From contig JBCCEF010000030.1 of NCBI GenBank assembly GCA_039030395.1, positions 1-47,916 on the forward strand: 47,916 nucleotides of DNA, in the 5' to 3' direction. A program made the translations under genes and the position numbers. The notes beneath the pieces were generated by a model. It made no database searches and was not told the DNA's origin. It was given only the letters and a program-made list of their open reading frames with translations. Below, one piece after another: positions 34,406 to 42,461 of the stretch (the first letter of the stretch is position 1; every line of letters begins with the position of its first letter). Source of the DNA: Acidobacteriota bacterium. GTDB lineage: Bacteria; Acidobacteriota; Thermoanaerobaculia; Multivoradales; JBCCEF01.

Positions 34406-34699
34406 ATGTTTGAGCTTCCGGTTCTCGCCTGCGTTTTGGCCGCGGCCTGCTGCCTGTGGGCGAGCCGCGTGCGGGGTGATGGTGGGCCGGCTCTGGGATG
34501 GTCGGGCGCGGCGCTCTTCGCCCTGACGGTCGTCGGCTTCATCCTCGGCTACGGCTGGGAAGTGGGGTTGGGATGGTTCGTCATTCTCCTAACCCTGGTC
34601 GCCATCGGTACGACGGCGCTGGTGAGCTGGCGGCCCACCTTCGCGTCCTGGGCGTCGGCTGCACTCCTCGGAGGCGCTGCGATATTGTGGCTCCTGTGA
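34406..34699 (+). CDS. DUF3325-like small membrane protein
   Basis: 97 residues, three or four hydrophobic helices with little else: LACVLAAACCLWAS, ALFALTVVGFILGYGW, WFVILLTLVAIGTTAL and ALLGGAAILWLL, plus an SWRP turn near residue 75. Size, helix layout and position between a TonB receptor and a DUF3649/PepSY pair match the DUF3325 family of iron-uptake clusters. The role is unknown. It starts 11 bp after the receptor gene. Confidence 0.75.
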   Translation: MFELPVLACVLAAACCLWASRVRGDGGPALGWSGAALFALTVVGFILGYGWEVGLGWFVILLTLVAIGTTALVSWRPTFASWASAALLGGAAILWLL

Positions 34700-34739
34700 C
34701 GGCGCTCTGACTGCCGCACGAACGGAAGAGAAGTCGGAG

Positions 34740-35126
34740 ATGGCAGACATGGACACGTCTCACGCAGTCAACAGCAGCCACCCGGCCGACCCAGGCAACG
34801 GGTCGGCGGCCGAGGCCGGAAAGAAGCGGCGGCCTGCGCCGCGGAGCGCGGGCGAAGCTGGTGAGAGCGGATGGCTAGGGAGGATCACCGCCGGGGTGAT
34901 CGGCGGCACCCTTCTCGCCTTTGCCGCCAGCGTCGCCGTGACGATCTATGTGCCCGGCCACGACGGCCTCGACCAAGCATTCTTGGGCGGCATGGTGCTC
35001 ACCCTGATCTGGCCGCTGTCGATCCTGTGGATTCTCTTCGCCCAGAGCGGCCTACGCGCCTGGGCGAGAGCACTCATTCCGTTCGCTCTGTTCCTGACCC
35101 TCGACGTGATGGGGCTGCTATCGTGA
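34740..35126 (+). CDS. DUF3649-like membrane protein
   Basis: 128 residues: a hydrophilic, Pro/Lys-rich N-terminus of about 45 residues, then three helices (ITAGVIGGTLLAFAASVAV, GGMVLTLIWPLSILWILFA, ALIPFALFLTLDVMGLL). The GRITAGVIGG and WILFAQSGLRAW elements fit the DUF3649 family found next to PepSY iron-uptake proteins. Its stop overlaps the GTG start of the PepSY gene by 4 bp. The family has no proven function. Confidence 0.75.
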   Translation: MADMDTSHAVNSSHPADPGNGSAAEAGKKRRPAPRSAGEAGESGWLGRITAGVIGGTLLAFAASVAVTIYVPGHDGLDQAFLGGMVLTLIWPLSILWILFAQSGLRAWARALIPFALFLTLDVMGLLS

Positions 35127-36664
35127 AGCGTCACGGCCCCTTCCGCCTAAGCCGCCGGGCCGTCCGCCTGTTCTACGACATCCACTCCTGGCTCGGTATT
35201 CTGGCGGGATTGGCCCTCTTCGTGTGCTGCTTCAGCGGCACCCTGGCCCTCTTCGAGATCGAGCTGGTCGACTGGGAGCGTCCCTCGGCTCGCTCGCAAG
35301 GAGCCGGTACCGCGAACGTCGATCTGGATGACACCCTGAGCCGCGTCTTCGAGCATCTCGGAGACGAGCGCGACTTCTTCATCCTGCTGCCGACGGCGCG
35401 CAGCACCTCCATCGAAGCACGAGCCTTTGGCGACGGTCATGTCGACCGTATCTACATCGATCCCGCCGACGGCACGATCACCGAAGCCGAGGGCGAAACC
35501 GCTTTCGCCTTCCTGACCCACTTGCACACGGATCTGCACCTGCCGCGGCCCTTCGGCCGCTATCTGGTCGGCTTCTTGGGGATCTTCCTCATGCTGTCGC
35601 TGATTTCCGGCGCCATGGCTCACCCCAAGTTGATCAAAGAGCTGTTTCTCTTGCGCTGGCGGCCCAGCTTGCGCCTGACCTTCAGCGACATCCACAAGCA
35701 GCTCGGGGTGTGGAGCCTGATCTTCGGTCTGTTCATGGCCTTCACCGGCGCGGTCATCGGACTCCTGGGATTGTTCGCGCCGGTGATGGTCCTGAGCGCC
35801 TTCGGCGGCGATGTCGAACAGGCGACGGAGGCCTTTTCCGGACCGCACTTCGAAGCCACCGGGGTCGAGGCGCCGATGCTGCCCGTCGCGCCGCTCATCG
35901 CGGAACTCGAAGCCGCAAAACCGGGATTTACCACCCGCAGTTTCCTGATCAGTCATTGGGGCGACGAAACGGCGGAACTCAGCGTCAATCTGGAGCGCAC
36001 TCCCTACCGCCACCTCGCGGCCGGTGAGTCGCACCGCCTCAGTCTGGTGGACGGCCGCACCATCCACGTCGGCAGCTTCACCGAACGCGGCCTCGGAACG
36101 CGACTCTTCGGATCGGTGCAGCCCCTCCACTACGGCCTGTTTGGCGGCATCGCCCTCAAGGTGATTTACCTGATCGCCGGCCTCGCCCTGTCCCTCGGCA
36201 TCTTCAGCGGTACCATGCTGTGGCACGCTCGCAGGCGCACCGCCGCGGTCCCCGGAAGCTGGCGCGAGAGGCTGTACATTCGCCTTGGCCGAGCACACCT
36301 CGGAGTCGGCCTCGGCCTGGTGGTCGCTTCGTGTTTCGCCATCGCCGCGAGCCGGCTGGATTTGGCAGCCGTCGCGCCGGTCTTCTGGACCACCTGGGTC
36401 GTGGTGCTGCTGGTCGCCCTAGTGGTGCCGGACGGGCTCGCCCTCGCGCGCCTGGGCGGCTTCGCCGTCGCCGTTTCCCTCGGCGCCGCGGCGTCGGTGG
36501 ACCTGTTCACCTCGCCGGTGACGACGCCTTCCACCGTCGCCGTGGATCTGGTGTTCCTGGCCTTGGGCCTCCTCGCCGCCGCCGCTTCCTCCCTGACCCC
36601 GCGCACCATCTTCCGGTTCCGTGCCGCCCGCCGCCCGTCCGCCGACGCGGCCGGCGTGGCCTGA
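35123..36664 (+). CDS. PepSY-domain membrane protein, siderophore-reductase type
   Basis: A 513-residue inner-membrane protein of the PepSY-associated TM family: helix 1 in FYDIHSWLGILAGLALFVCCFSG, a periplasmic domain, HTDLHLPRPFGRYLVGFLG with a second helix, a DIHKQLGVWSLIFGLFMAFTGAV element with a His pair as seen in heme-binding ferric reductases, and GTMLWHARRR before a C-terminal set of four more helices. It starts with GTG inside the stop of the preceding gene, so the cluster is translationally coupled. The role is likely reduction of imported ferric chelates. It is convergent with pgl, 7 bp away. Confidence 0.88.
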   Translation: MKRHGPFRLSRRAVRLFYDIHSWLGILAGLALFVCCFSGTLALFEIELVDWERPSARSQGAGTANVDLDDTLSRVFEHLGDERDFFILLPTARSTSIEARAFGDGHVDRIYIDPADGTITEAEGETAFAFLTHLHTDLHLPRPFGRYLVGFLGIFLMLSLISGAMAHPKLIKELFLLRWRPSLRLTFSDIHKQLGVWSLIFGLFMAFTGAVIGLLGLFAPVMVLSAFGGDVEQATEAFSGPHFEATGVEAPMLPVAPLIAELEAAKPGFTTRSFLISHWGDETAELSVNLERTPYRHLAAGESHRLSLVDGRTIHVGSFTERGLGTRLFGSVQPLHYGLFGGIALKVIYLIAGLALSLGIFSGTMLWHARRRTAAVPGSWRERLYIRLGRAHLGVGLGLVVASCFAIAASRLDLAAVAPVFWTTWVVVLLVALVVPDGLALARLGGFAVAVSLGAAASVDLFTSPVTTPSTVAVDLVFLALGLLAAAASSLTPRTIFRFRAARRPSADAAGVA

Positions 36665-36671
36665 GAAACCG

Positions 36672-37448
36672 TCAAGCGCCCACCAGCGCCGGCAGGTCGA
36701 CGAACCAGCGCCGCACCCCGGATACCGACCCAGACATCGGTCCAGACGCCGGCCACACCCGTGCTGCCGGCGGGCAGTCGGGAGCCTCGGGCCGGGCGGC
36801 GAGCACCCGGCGGAGGGCCGGCGCCTTGCCTTCCCCGGTGACCAGAAAGACTATCCCTCGACTGCGCCGGAGGGCCTCCAGGGTGAGGGTGATGCGCGCC
36901 CGCGGCGCGGCCGGAGCTTCCGCCTGCGCTACCAGATGGTGATCCTCCGGCGGCAAGGCGCCGGGAAACAGCGAAGCCGTATGGCCGTCCGCGCCGAGAC
37001 CCAGCAGAGTCACGTCGAAGGGTCGATTCCACCGCCGCAGCAGATCCTCATAGCGCTGGACGGAAAATGCGCCATCCGGTGACTGCGCTTCCTTCGGCAG
37101 CACCATCGGATGGACCGCCACCGGCCTTTCCGGCAGGCCGCCGAGCAGGGCTTCGCGCGCTGAGCGGTAGTTGCTGTGGGGGTCGTCCGGCGGCACGAAG
37201 CGCTCATCGCCGAACCACAGGGTGACCTGCCGCCAGGGCACTGATTCTTCGGCAGCGATAGAGCGGTAGAGGGGCAGCGGAGTGCTGCCGCCGGCGAGCA
37301 CCCAGGAGGCTTCGCCGCGCTCTGCAACCGCTCGGCGCAGGTGCTCCGCGATGTGCACTGCGGCGGCCCGGGCAGCGGCCGCCGCATCTTTTGCGAGAAC
37401 GATGCGGTCGATCATCGGCTGGGAGGCGGAGTCCGCCCGATGGCTCAA
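36672..37448 (-). CDS. pgl: 6-phosphogluconolactonase
   Basis: Hydrolyses 6-phosphogluconolactone in the oxidative pentose phosphate pathway. 258 residues with the family pattern: VLAGGSTPLPLYR (about 50-62), WFGDERFVPPDDPHSNYRSA and LLGLGADGHTASLFPG (about 147-162), followed by RITLTLEALRRS. The start overlaps the tal-pgi stop by 4 bp (ATGA), so it is coupled to the upstream fused enzyme. Zwf is not in the window, so the unit may lie in a larger pathway set or be completed elsewhere. Confidence 0.95.
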   Translation of the reverse strand: MSHRADSASQPMIDRIVLAKDAAAAARAAAVHIAEHLRRAVAERGEASWVLAGGSTPLPLYRSIAAEESVPWRQVTLWFGDERFVPPDDPHSNYRSAREALLGGLPERPVAVHPMVLPKEAQSPDGAFSVQRYEDLLRRWNRPFDVTLLGLGADGHTASLFPGALPPEDHHLVAQAEAPAAPRARITLTLEALRRSRGIVFLVTGEGKAPALRRVLAARPEAPDCPPAARVWPASGPMSGSVSGVRRWFVDLPALVGA

Positions 37449-40225
37449 GAGACGGCTGTGCCGGCGGTCTCGGCCTCCGCCAGGACTTCCCGCAGACTTC
37501 GCAGGGCAGCGACGGCGTCGGCCCCGAGATCCGCCCGCAGCACTCGCCGGTTGCGGTGGCGCAGCGCCGCCGCGTCGCCGTCCGCCTGGCCGCGGACGAG
37601 GCGGGCGAGATCGAAGTCCGTGCCGGGCACCGGCAGGTCGACGGCCGGTTGGTCGACCAACTGCAGGTAGCGCCCCCGCTCAGGGCCACCTTTGTGGAGC
37701 TGCCCGGTGGAGTGGAGGAAGCGTGGCCCCCAGCCGACGGTCACCGGCCGCCCGAAGCGCTTCGCCAGCAGCTCCCGCAGTCGGCTCACCTCCTGAGCCA
37801 CGTCGTCCGTCGGCGCCAAGAAGGCCTGGATCACCAGGTGGTCCCCGCCGGAGAGGAAGCTCTCCACCTCCGAGCGCCGGCTCGCCGCGTCGCCGGTCAG
37901 GGTCGGCGGGTGATCGGCGACATCGCCGCCGCCGGCCATCGCCTGCTTCGCCATCTCCTTGGCGAGCTGGACGTCCGGCTGGTCGAAGGGCTGGACACCC
38001 AGGGCGGCTCCGGCGGCGGCCGTCGCCAACTCCCAGCGGAACAGCTCCGCTCCCAGGCCCGAGGCGTCGTCGAGACCGATGTGCAGTAACGGCGCGCCCT
38101 CGGGCACCTCGGGCTCGTCCTCATCGGCGAGGGAAAAGGCGATGAACAGACGATCGTCCGCCGCCTCGGGAGCGTTCTCGCCGGCCACCGGCAGGATGCC
38201 TTTTCCGTCCTTTCCAAGGCTTTCGGCGACGAGCTGCTCCAGCCAGTCCGGCAGCGAGGAAAGACCGGGGGAGGTGCGCAGGGTCAGCTTGTCGCGCCCC
38301 TCTTTATGGGCCACGACGAGGGCGGCAGCGAGGATCAAGGAGAGATTGTCAAACTCCGACCGATCCGGTCCCGAAGCCAGGGCCATCGCCCGCGCGCCGT
38401 CGAGCAGAGCGGCAATGTCCACTCCGATCAGCGCCGCCGGCACCAGACCGAAGGGGCTCAAGGCCGAGTAGCGGCCGCCGACATCCGGCGGGGACTCGAA
38501 GAGATGGCGGTAGCCGTGCGCCTTGGCCAGGGCGCCGAGGGACGAACCGGGATCGGTGATCGCCGCGAAGTGCATGCCGGGCGACCGGTCGCCTGGCGTC
38601 TGGACGGCCCGCTCGATGCGCTGCCACAGGATCCGGCGCAGCGAATCGGTCTCCAGAGTCGAACCGGACTTGCTCGACACCACCACCAGGGTTCGCGCCA
38701 GGTCGAGGGAGTCAAGGACGCTCTCCACCGCCCGCGGATGGGTGGAATCGAGCACCGTCAGGGCCGGCCAACGTTCCCCCCCGGAGCCGGCGTTACCGAA
38801 CACCGACTGGAACATTTCCGGCGCCAAGCTAGAGCCGCCCATACCGAGAAGCAGAATGTGGCGGAAGCCTTCGGACCGGACCTCGTCGGCGAAGGCCGTG
38901 ATCTCCGGCACCCGCGATCGCATGGAGTCCGGCAGCGCCAGCCAGCCGAGGCGATCGACCAGTTCCGGCGCCCAGTCCGTGCCAAAGACCGTCGGGTCGC
39001 GCAGCCACAGGCGACGGCCGAAACCTTCGTCCTGCCAGTCCTGCAACCGCCGGTGAAGGTGGCCCTGGGCGGTGCCGAGATCCAGGGCCATCACTGGAAC
39101 CCGAGTAGCGAGCACCGCCCGGCGCTTGTGCTCGACGGCGGACAGCAAGTCGTCGAACGAGCGCGCGAAGGCGGCCACACCGTCCGCCTGAAGGCGATCG
39201 GTGACGGCATCGAGGTCGACGCCGAGAATCTTCAGCGCGGCGATCCGTTCCGCCGCCTGCTGGACGTCTTCGGACAACGTTTCCTGCGCTTCGCCGTGGT
39301 CACGGAAGGCCGCCAGGGTCTTCGGCGGCAGGGTGTTGACGGTGTCCGATCCGATCAACTGCTCGACGTAGAGCACGTCCCGGTAGGCCGGGTTCTTGGT
39401 GCTGGTGCTGGCCCACAGCACTCGCTGCGGCCGGGCACCGCGCGCCGCCAAAGCCGCAAAGGCGTCGCCGCGGAAGATCTCTTCGAAGCGCCGGTAGGCC
39501 AGCTTGGCGTTGCAGATGGCGGTGGTGCCGAGGAGCGCCCGGGCGGCTTCGCTCTTGGGATGGCCCGGCGCGCCTTGGGCCAGTGACTCGAGCTGGGCGT
39601 CGACCGCCGAGTCGACCCGGCTGACGAAGAACGAGGCGACGGAGGCCACCCGCTCCGGCGCAGTACAGCGCTCGAGACCGCGGACGTATGCCTGGGCCAC
39701 CGCTTCGTAATCGGCGAGGGCGAAGAGCAGGGTGACGTTGATGTTGATGCCGTCGGCGGTCAGCGCCTCGATCGCCGGCACACCGGCGGCGGTGCCGGGC
39801 ACCTTGACCATCAGGTTGGGCCGATCGACCGCCGCCCACAGCCGGCGCGCTTCTTCGAGGGTGGCTTCCGTGTCGTGCGCCAGGTAGGGCGACACCTCCA
39901 GGCTGACGTAGCCGTCGTCGCCGCCGGTTCCCTCGTACACCGGGAGCAGCAGATCCGCCGCCTGCCGAATGTCCTCGATCGCCAGAGCCTCGTACAGCCT
40001 TGTCGCCGTGGTGCTCGGCTCGGCGGTCAGGATCGTGGCGAGTTGCTCGTCGTAGTCGTCGCTACCGCCGATCGCCTGCTGGAAGATTGAAGGATTGCTG
40101 GTCATTCCCCGCAGACCGTCTTCCTTGACCAGCCGCGCCAGTTCGCCGTCTTGCAGCATCTTGCGCCGGATGAAGTCCAGCCAGACCGCTTGTCCGAGTT
40201 CCGTGAGCTGTCGCAACGGATTCAT
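37445..40225 (-). CDS. Bifunctional transaldolase / glucose-6-phosphate isomerase
   Basis: A 926-residue fusion of two sugar-phosphate enzymes. Residues ~1-365 are transaldolase: GMTSNPSIFQ, VSLEVSPYLA, NLMVKVPGTAAG with the Schiff-base Lys, ININVTLLFALADYEAV, and TKNPAYRDVLYVEQLIG. Residues ~385-926 are glucose-6-phosphate isomerase, with LLGMGGSSLAPEMF, LVVVSSKSGSTLET and GGRYSALSPFGLVPAAL. The fused pair is known in several bacterial groups and links the pentose phosphate and glycolytic branches. GGAGGTG lies 8 nt before the ATG at 40225. It is the first gene of the leftward unit with pgl. Confidence 0.96.
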   Translation of the reverse strand: MNPLRQLTELGQAVWLDFIRRKMLQDGELARLVKEDGLRGMTSNPSIFQQAIGGSDDYDEQLATILTAEPSTTATRLYEALAIEDIRQAADLLLPVYEGTGGDDGYVSLEVSPYLAHDTEATLEEARRLWAAVDRPNLMVKVPGTAAGVPAIEALTADGININVTLLFALADYEAVAQAYVRGLERCTAPERVASVASFFVSRVDSAVDAQLESLAQGAPGHPKSEAARALLGTTAICNAKLAYRRFEEIFRGDAFAALAARGARPQRVLWASTSTKNPAYRDVLYVEQLIGSDTVNTLPPKTLAAFRDHGEAQETLSEDVQQAAERIAALKILGVDLDAVTDRLQADGVAAFARSFDDLLSAVEHKRRAVLATRVPVMALDLGTAQGHLHRRLQDWQDEGFGRRLWLRDPTVFGTDWAPELVDRLGWLALPDSMRSRVPEITAFADEVRSEGFRHILLLGMGGSSLAPEMFQSVFGNAGSGGERWPALTVLDSTHPRAVESVLDSLDLARTLVVVSSKSGSTLETDSLRRILWQRIERAVQTPGDRSPGMHFAAITDPGSSLGALAKAHGYRHLFESPPDVGGRYSALSPFGLVPAALIGVDIAALLDGARAMALASGPDRSEFDNLSLILAAALVVAHKEGRDKLTLRTSPGLSSLPDWLEQLVAESLGKDGKGILPVAGENAPEAADDRLFIAFSLADEDEPEVPEGAPLLHIGLDDASGLGAELFRWELATAAAGAALGVQPFDQPDVQLAKEMAKQAMAGGGDVADHPPTLTGDAASRRSEVESFLSGGDHLVIQAFLAPTDDVAQEVSRLRELLAKRFGRPVTVGWGPRFLHSTGQLHKGGPERGRYLQLVDQPAVDLPVPGTDFDLARLVRGQADGDAAALRHRNRRVLRADLGADAVAALRSLREVLAEAETAGTAVS

Positions 40226-40244
40226 CCTTGTACACCTCCGCCGC

Positions 40245-40403
40245 TAGCAGAGCGCTGAACTGCGCATCGCGCATGATTTCAGCGATCGCGCTAGCTGATT
40301 TTCGTTAGGGGGCTGGGCGCCCGCCCGCGGTCCGCCCCTCGCTCTTCGGGCTCAACCCATCCACGGCAGCTATGCTGCCGCCTCACCCTTCGGGTTCGGA
40401 AGC
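40245..40403. repeat. Dispersed structured intergenic repeat, copy B
   Basis: A second copy of the element at 7943-8090, in a divergent gap between tal-pgi and the CusF-like gene. The first hairpin is CGCTGAA (40253-40259) with TTCAGCG (40278-40284), inner TGCGC/GCGCA and an ATC loop. Shared blocks follow in the same order: TAGGGGGCTGGGC, CTCTTCGGGCTCA, CCCATCC and CCTTCGGG-TCGG. The large outer arms of copy A are not kept here; a local CGGCAGC/GCTGCCG hairpin replaces part of it. The rest of the 371-bp gap (40404-40596) holds no supported gene. Confidence 0.65.
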
Positions 40404-40596
40404 GGGGTGCTGACCCGTTTTGTGGGCCACCGAAAGCGAGGATCCGCAAAGAATGGCCGCAACTTCACCTCATCCTCTCACAAACTTCACCGCGAACTGG
40501 ACCCTCTGGACAGCCGCTAAGGGAATCCCGAAATGGTACGATCAGCGCTCGAAAGGGCCTCATCCCAGACCACTTTCACGCGCTCCGGAATCGCCC

Positions 40597-41001
40597 ATGA
40601 AACGCTCTTTGCTGGTCGTCGCTAGCTGCCTTTTCGCCCTCTTCGCCATCGCCTGTGGACCGGATGAGCCGGAGGCCGCGGACTCGTCGTCGCAGCGGCG
40701 AGAGATCTATCAGGTACGCGGCGAGATTCGCTCCATGCCCGGCCAGAGCGAAGTGGCCTCGGCCCTCTATTTGCGCCACGAGGCGATTCCGGACTTCGTT
40801 GGCATCGAGGGCGACGTGGTGGGCATGCCGACCATGACCATGCCCTTTCCGGTGGCCGAGTCTGTGAACCTCGACGCCTTCCAGCGCGGCGACAGGGTGA
40901 GTGCCACCCTTGAGGTGACCTGGGACGGCGATCCGCCCTTCCAGCTCATTGCCATCGAGGCGCTGCCGGCGGACACGCAACTCGACTTCGAAGCCGACTG
41001 A
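40597..41001 (+). CDS. CusF-like copper-binding lipoprotein
   Basis: A 134-residue exported protein. The signal ends FAIAC near residue 20, a relaxed lipobox, so it is probably lipid anchored. Residues ~40-125 match the copper-binding CusF / CopC-associated OB fold: VRGEIRSMPG, LRHEAIPDFVG, then MPTMTMPFPVAESV, the Met-rich segment that binds Cu(I) in relatives, and GDRVSATLEVTW. Its partner in many genomes is a copper-transfer or Sco-type gene, not seen here. The next gene, protoporphyrinogen oxidase, follows at once, so the two are likely one unit. Confidence 0.8.
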   Translation: MKRSLLVVASCLFALFAIACGPDEPEAADSSSQRREIYQVRGEIRSMPGQSEVASALYLRHEAIPDFVGIEGDVVGMPTMTMPFPVAESVNLDAFQRGDRVSATLEVTWDGDPPFQLIAIEALPADTQLDFEAD

Positions 41002-41030
41002 GAGCGACTGACTCCGAAGGAATTCGCCCC

Positions 41031-42404
41031 ATCGCGACCGACCTTTCCCCCGCCGACGCCATCGTCGTCGGCGGCGGCATCTCCGGCCTCACCGCCGCCT
41101 TTCGCCTGCAGCAAGCCGGCCGGCGGGTCGTGCTGCTCGAAGCCGCCGAGAGGGTCGGCGGCACCTTCGAGACCCTGCACCACGAGGGCTGGTGCTGCGA
41201 GCAGGGTCCGAACACCCTGCTGGAGAGCGACCCCGCCGTCGCCTCCCTGTTGCGGGATACCGGGCTGGCGACAGAACGGCTCGCCGCGGACCCCACCGCC
41301 CGACGTCGCTACCTGTGGCTCGACGGCGGATTGGTCGCTGTTCCCGGCCACCCGCTGGGCCTGCTGCGCAGCTCCGTTCTGAGCCGCGCCGCCAAGTTTC
41401 GCCTGCTGCGCGAGCCGTGGGCCCCCACCCCGCCGGATATTGGGGAGCCTGATGAATCGGTAGCGGATTTCGTTCGCCGGCGCCTCGGGAGCGAAATTCT
41501 GGAACGGGTCGTCGAGCCGTTCCTTTCAGGCATCTACGCCGGCGATCCGGAGCGCCTGGCGGTGCGCTGGGCGCTGCCCAAGGTCTTTCGCCTGGAGCGC
41601 GACCAAGGCAGCCTGGTGAAAGGCCTGATGGCGGCGCGGAGCGGCGGCGCCGGATCGCGTCACCCGATCAGCTTCGCCGGTGGCCTCGAGGCCCTGACGG
41701 AACGCCTGGCGGAACGCCTCGGAGACGCCGTGCGACGCCGCCACCGGGTGCTCACCATCGAGCGCCGCGCCTCCGGCTTCCGGGTGCGGGGAGAGGCGGA
41801 CGGCTGCGCCTTCGCCATCGCGGCCGAACACGTCCTACTGGCCCTGCCGGCCAGCCCCACCGCCGACCTGCTCGAACCCATCCCCGGCGCGGACGCCGCC
41901 GCCCTGCGGGAGATTCCCCACAGCTCCGTGGCGGTGATCTCCTTCGGCTTCGCGCGGCGCCACGTCGACCACGCTCTGGACGGCTTCGGCTTTCTCGCCC
42001 CACGGAACGGCGACCTGAGGATACTCGGCTGCCTGTTCCCGTCGAGCGTTTTTCCGCACCGGGCGCCGACGGGGCATGTAGCGCTCTCCTGCTTCATCGG
42101 CGGACGGACAGACCCGGCGGCCGTCGAGCTCTCGGACTCCGAGCTGCTCGAGCGCAGCGCGGCGGATCTCGACCGGGTCCTCGGCATCGGCGCCGCACCG
42201 GCCTTCTCGCGAGTGCGCCGCTGGCGGCCGGGTATTCCGCAGTACGAACTCGGCCACCAGCGCTTTCTGCAGGTGGCCGATGGGGTCGAAAGAGACGTCC
42301 CGAATCTTCATCTCCTCGGCAACTGGCGCTCCGGCGTGTCCATTGCCGACTGCATCCGAACGGCAGCCGAGCGGGCCGAAGGGATCCGCGCCGGGGCGGA
42401 CTAG
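41031..42404 (+). CDS. hemG: Protoporphyrinogen oxidase, FAD-dependent (HemY type)
   Basis: Oxidises protoporphyrinogen IX to protoporphyrin IX in haem synthesis. 457 residues with the FAD pattern DAIVVGGGISGLTAAFRLQQAGRRVVLLEAAERVGGTFET at the N-terminus, RxFVRRRLG-type VADFVRRRLGSEILERVVEPFLSGIYAGDP, and the C-terminal LGNWRSGVSIADCIRTAAERA. The odd point is the start: the frame has no ATG, GTG or TTG before the FAD motif. ATC at 41031 stands 9 nt after GAAGGA, and CTG at 40998 overlaps the upstream stop. I placed the start at ATC; a read error (ATG to ATC) would be the simplest alternative. Confidence 0.9.
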   Translation: MATDLSPADAIVVGGGISGLTAAFRLQQAGRRVVLLEAAERVGGTFETLHHEGWCCEQGPNTLLESDPAVASLLRDTGLATERLAADPTARRRYLWLDGGLVAVPGHPLGLLRSSVLSRAAKFRLLREPWAPTPPDIGEPDESVADFVRRRLGSEILERVVEPFLSGIYAGDPERLAVRWALPKVFRLERDQGSLVKGLMAARSGGAGSRHPISFAGGLEALTERLAERLGDAVRRRHRVLTIERRASGFRVRGEADGCAFAIAAEHVLLALPASPTADLLEPIPGADAAALREIPHSSVAVISFGFARRHVDHALDGFGFLAPRNGDLRILGCLFPSSVFPHRAPTGHVALSCFIGGRTDPAAVELSDSELLERSAADLDRVLGIGAAPAFSRVRRWRPGIPQYELGHQRFLQVADGVERDVPNLHLLGNWRSGVSIADCIRTAAERAEGIRAGAD

Positions 42405-42461
42405 ATTTGCATCGGTATACTCCTGGCGAGTTTTTCGCTCGATTCCCCGGAGAGGCACGAT

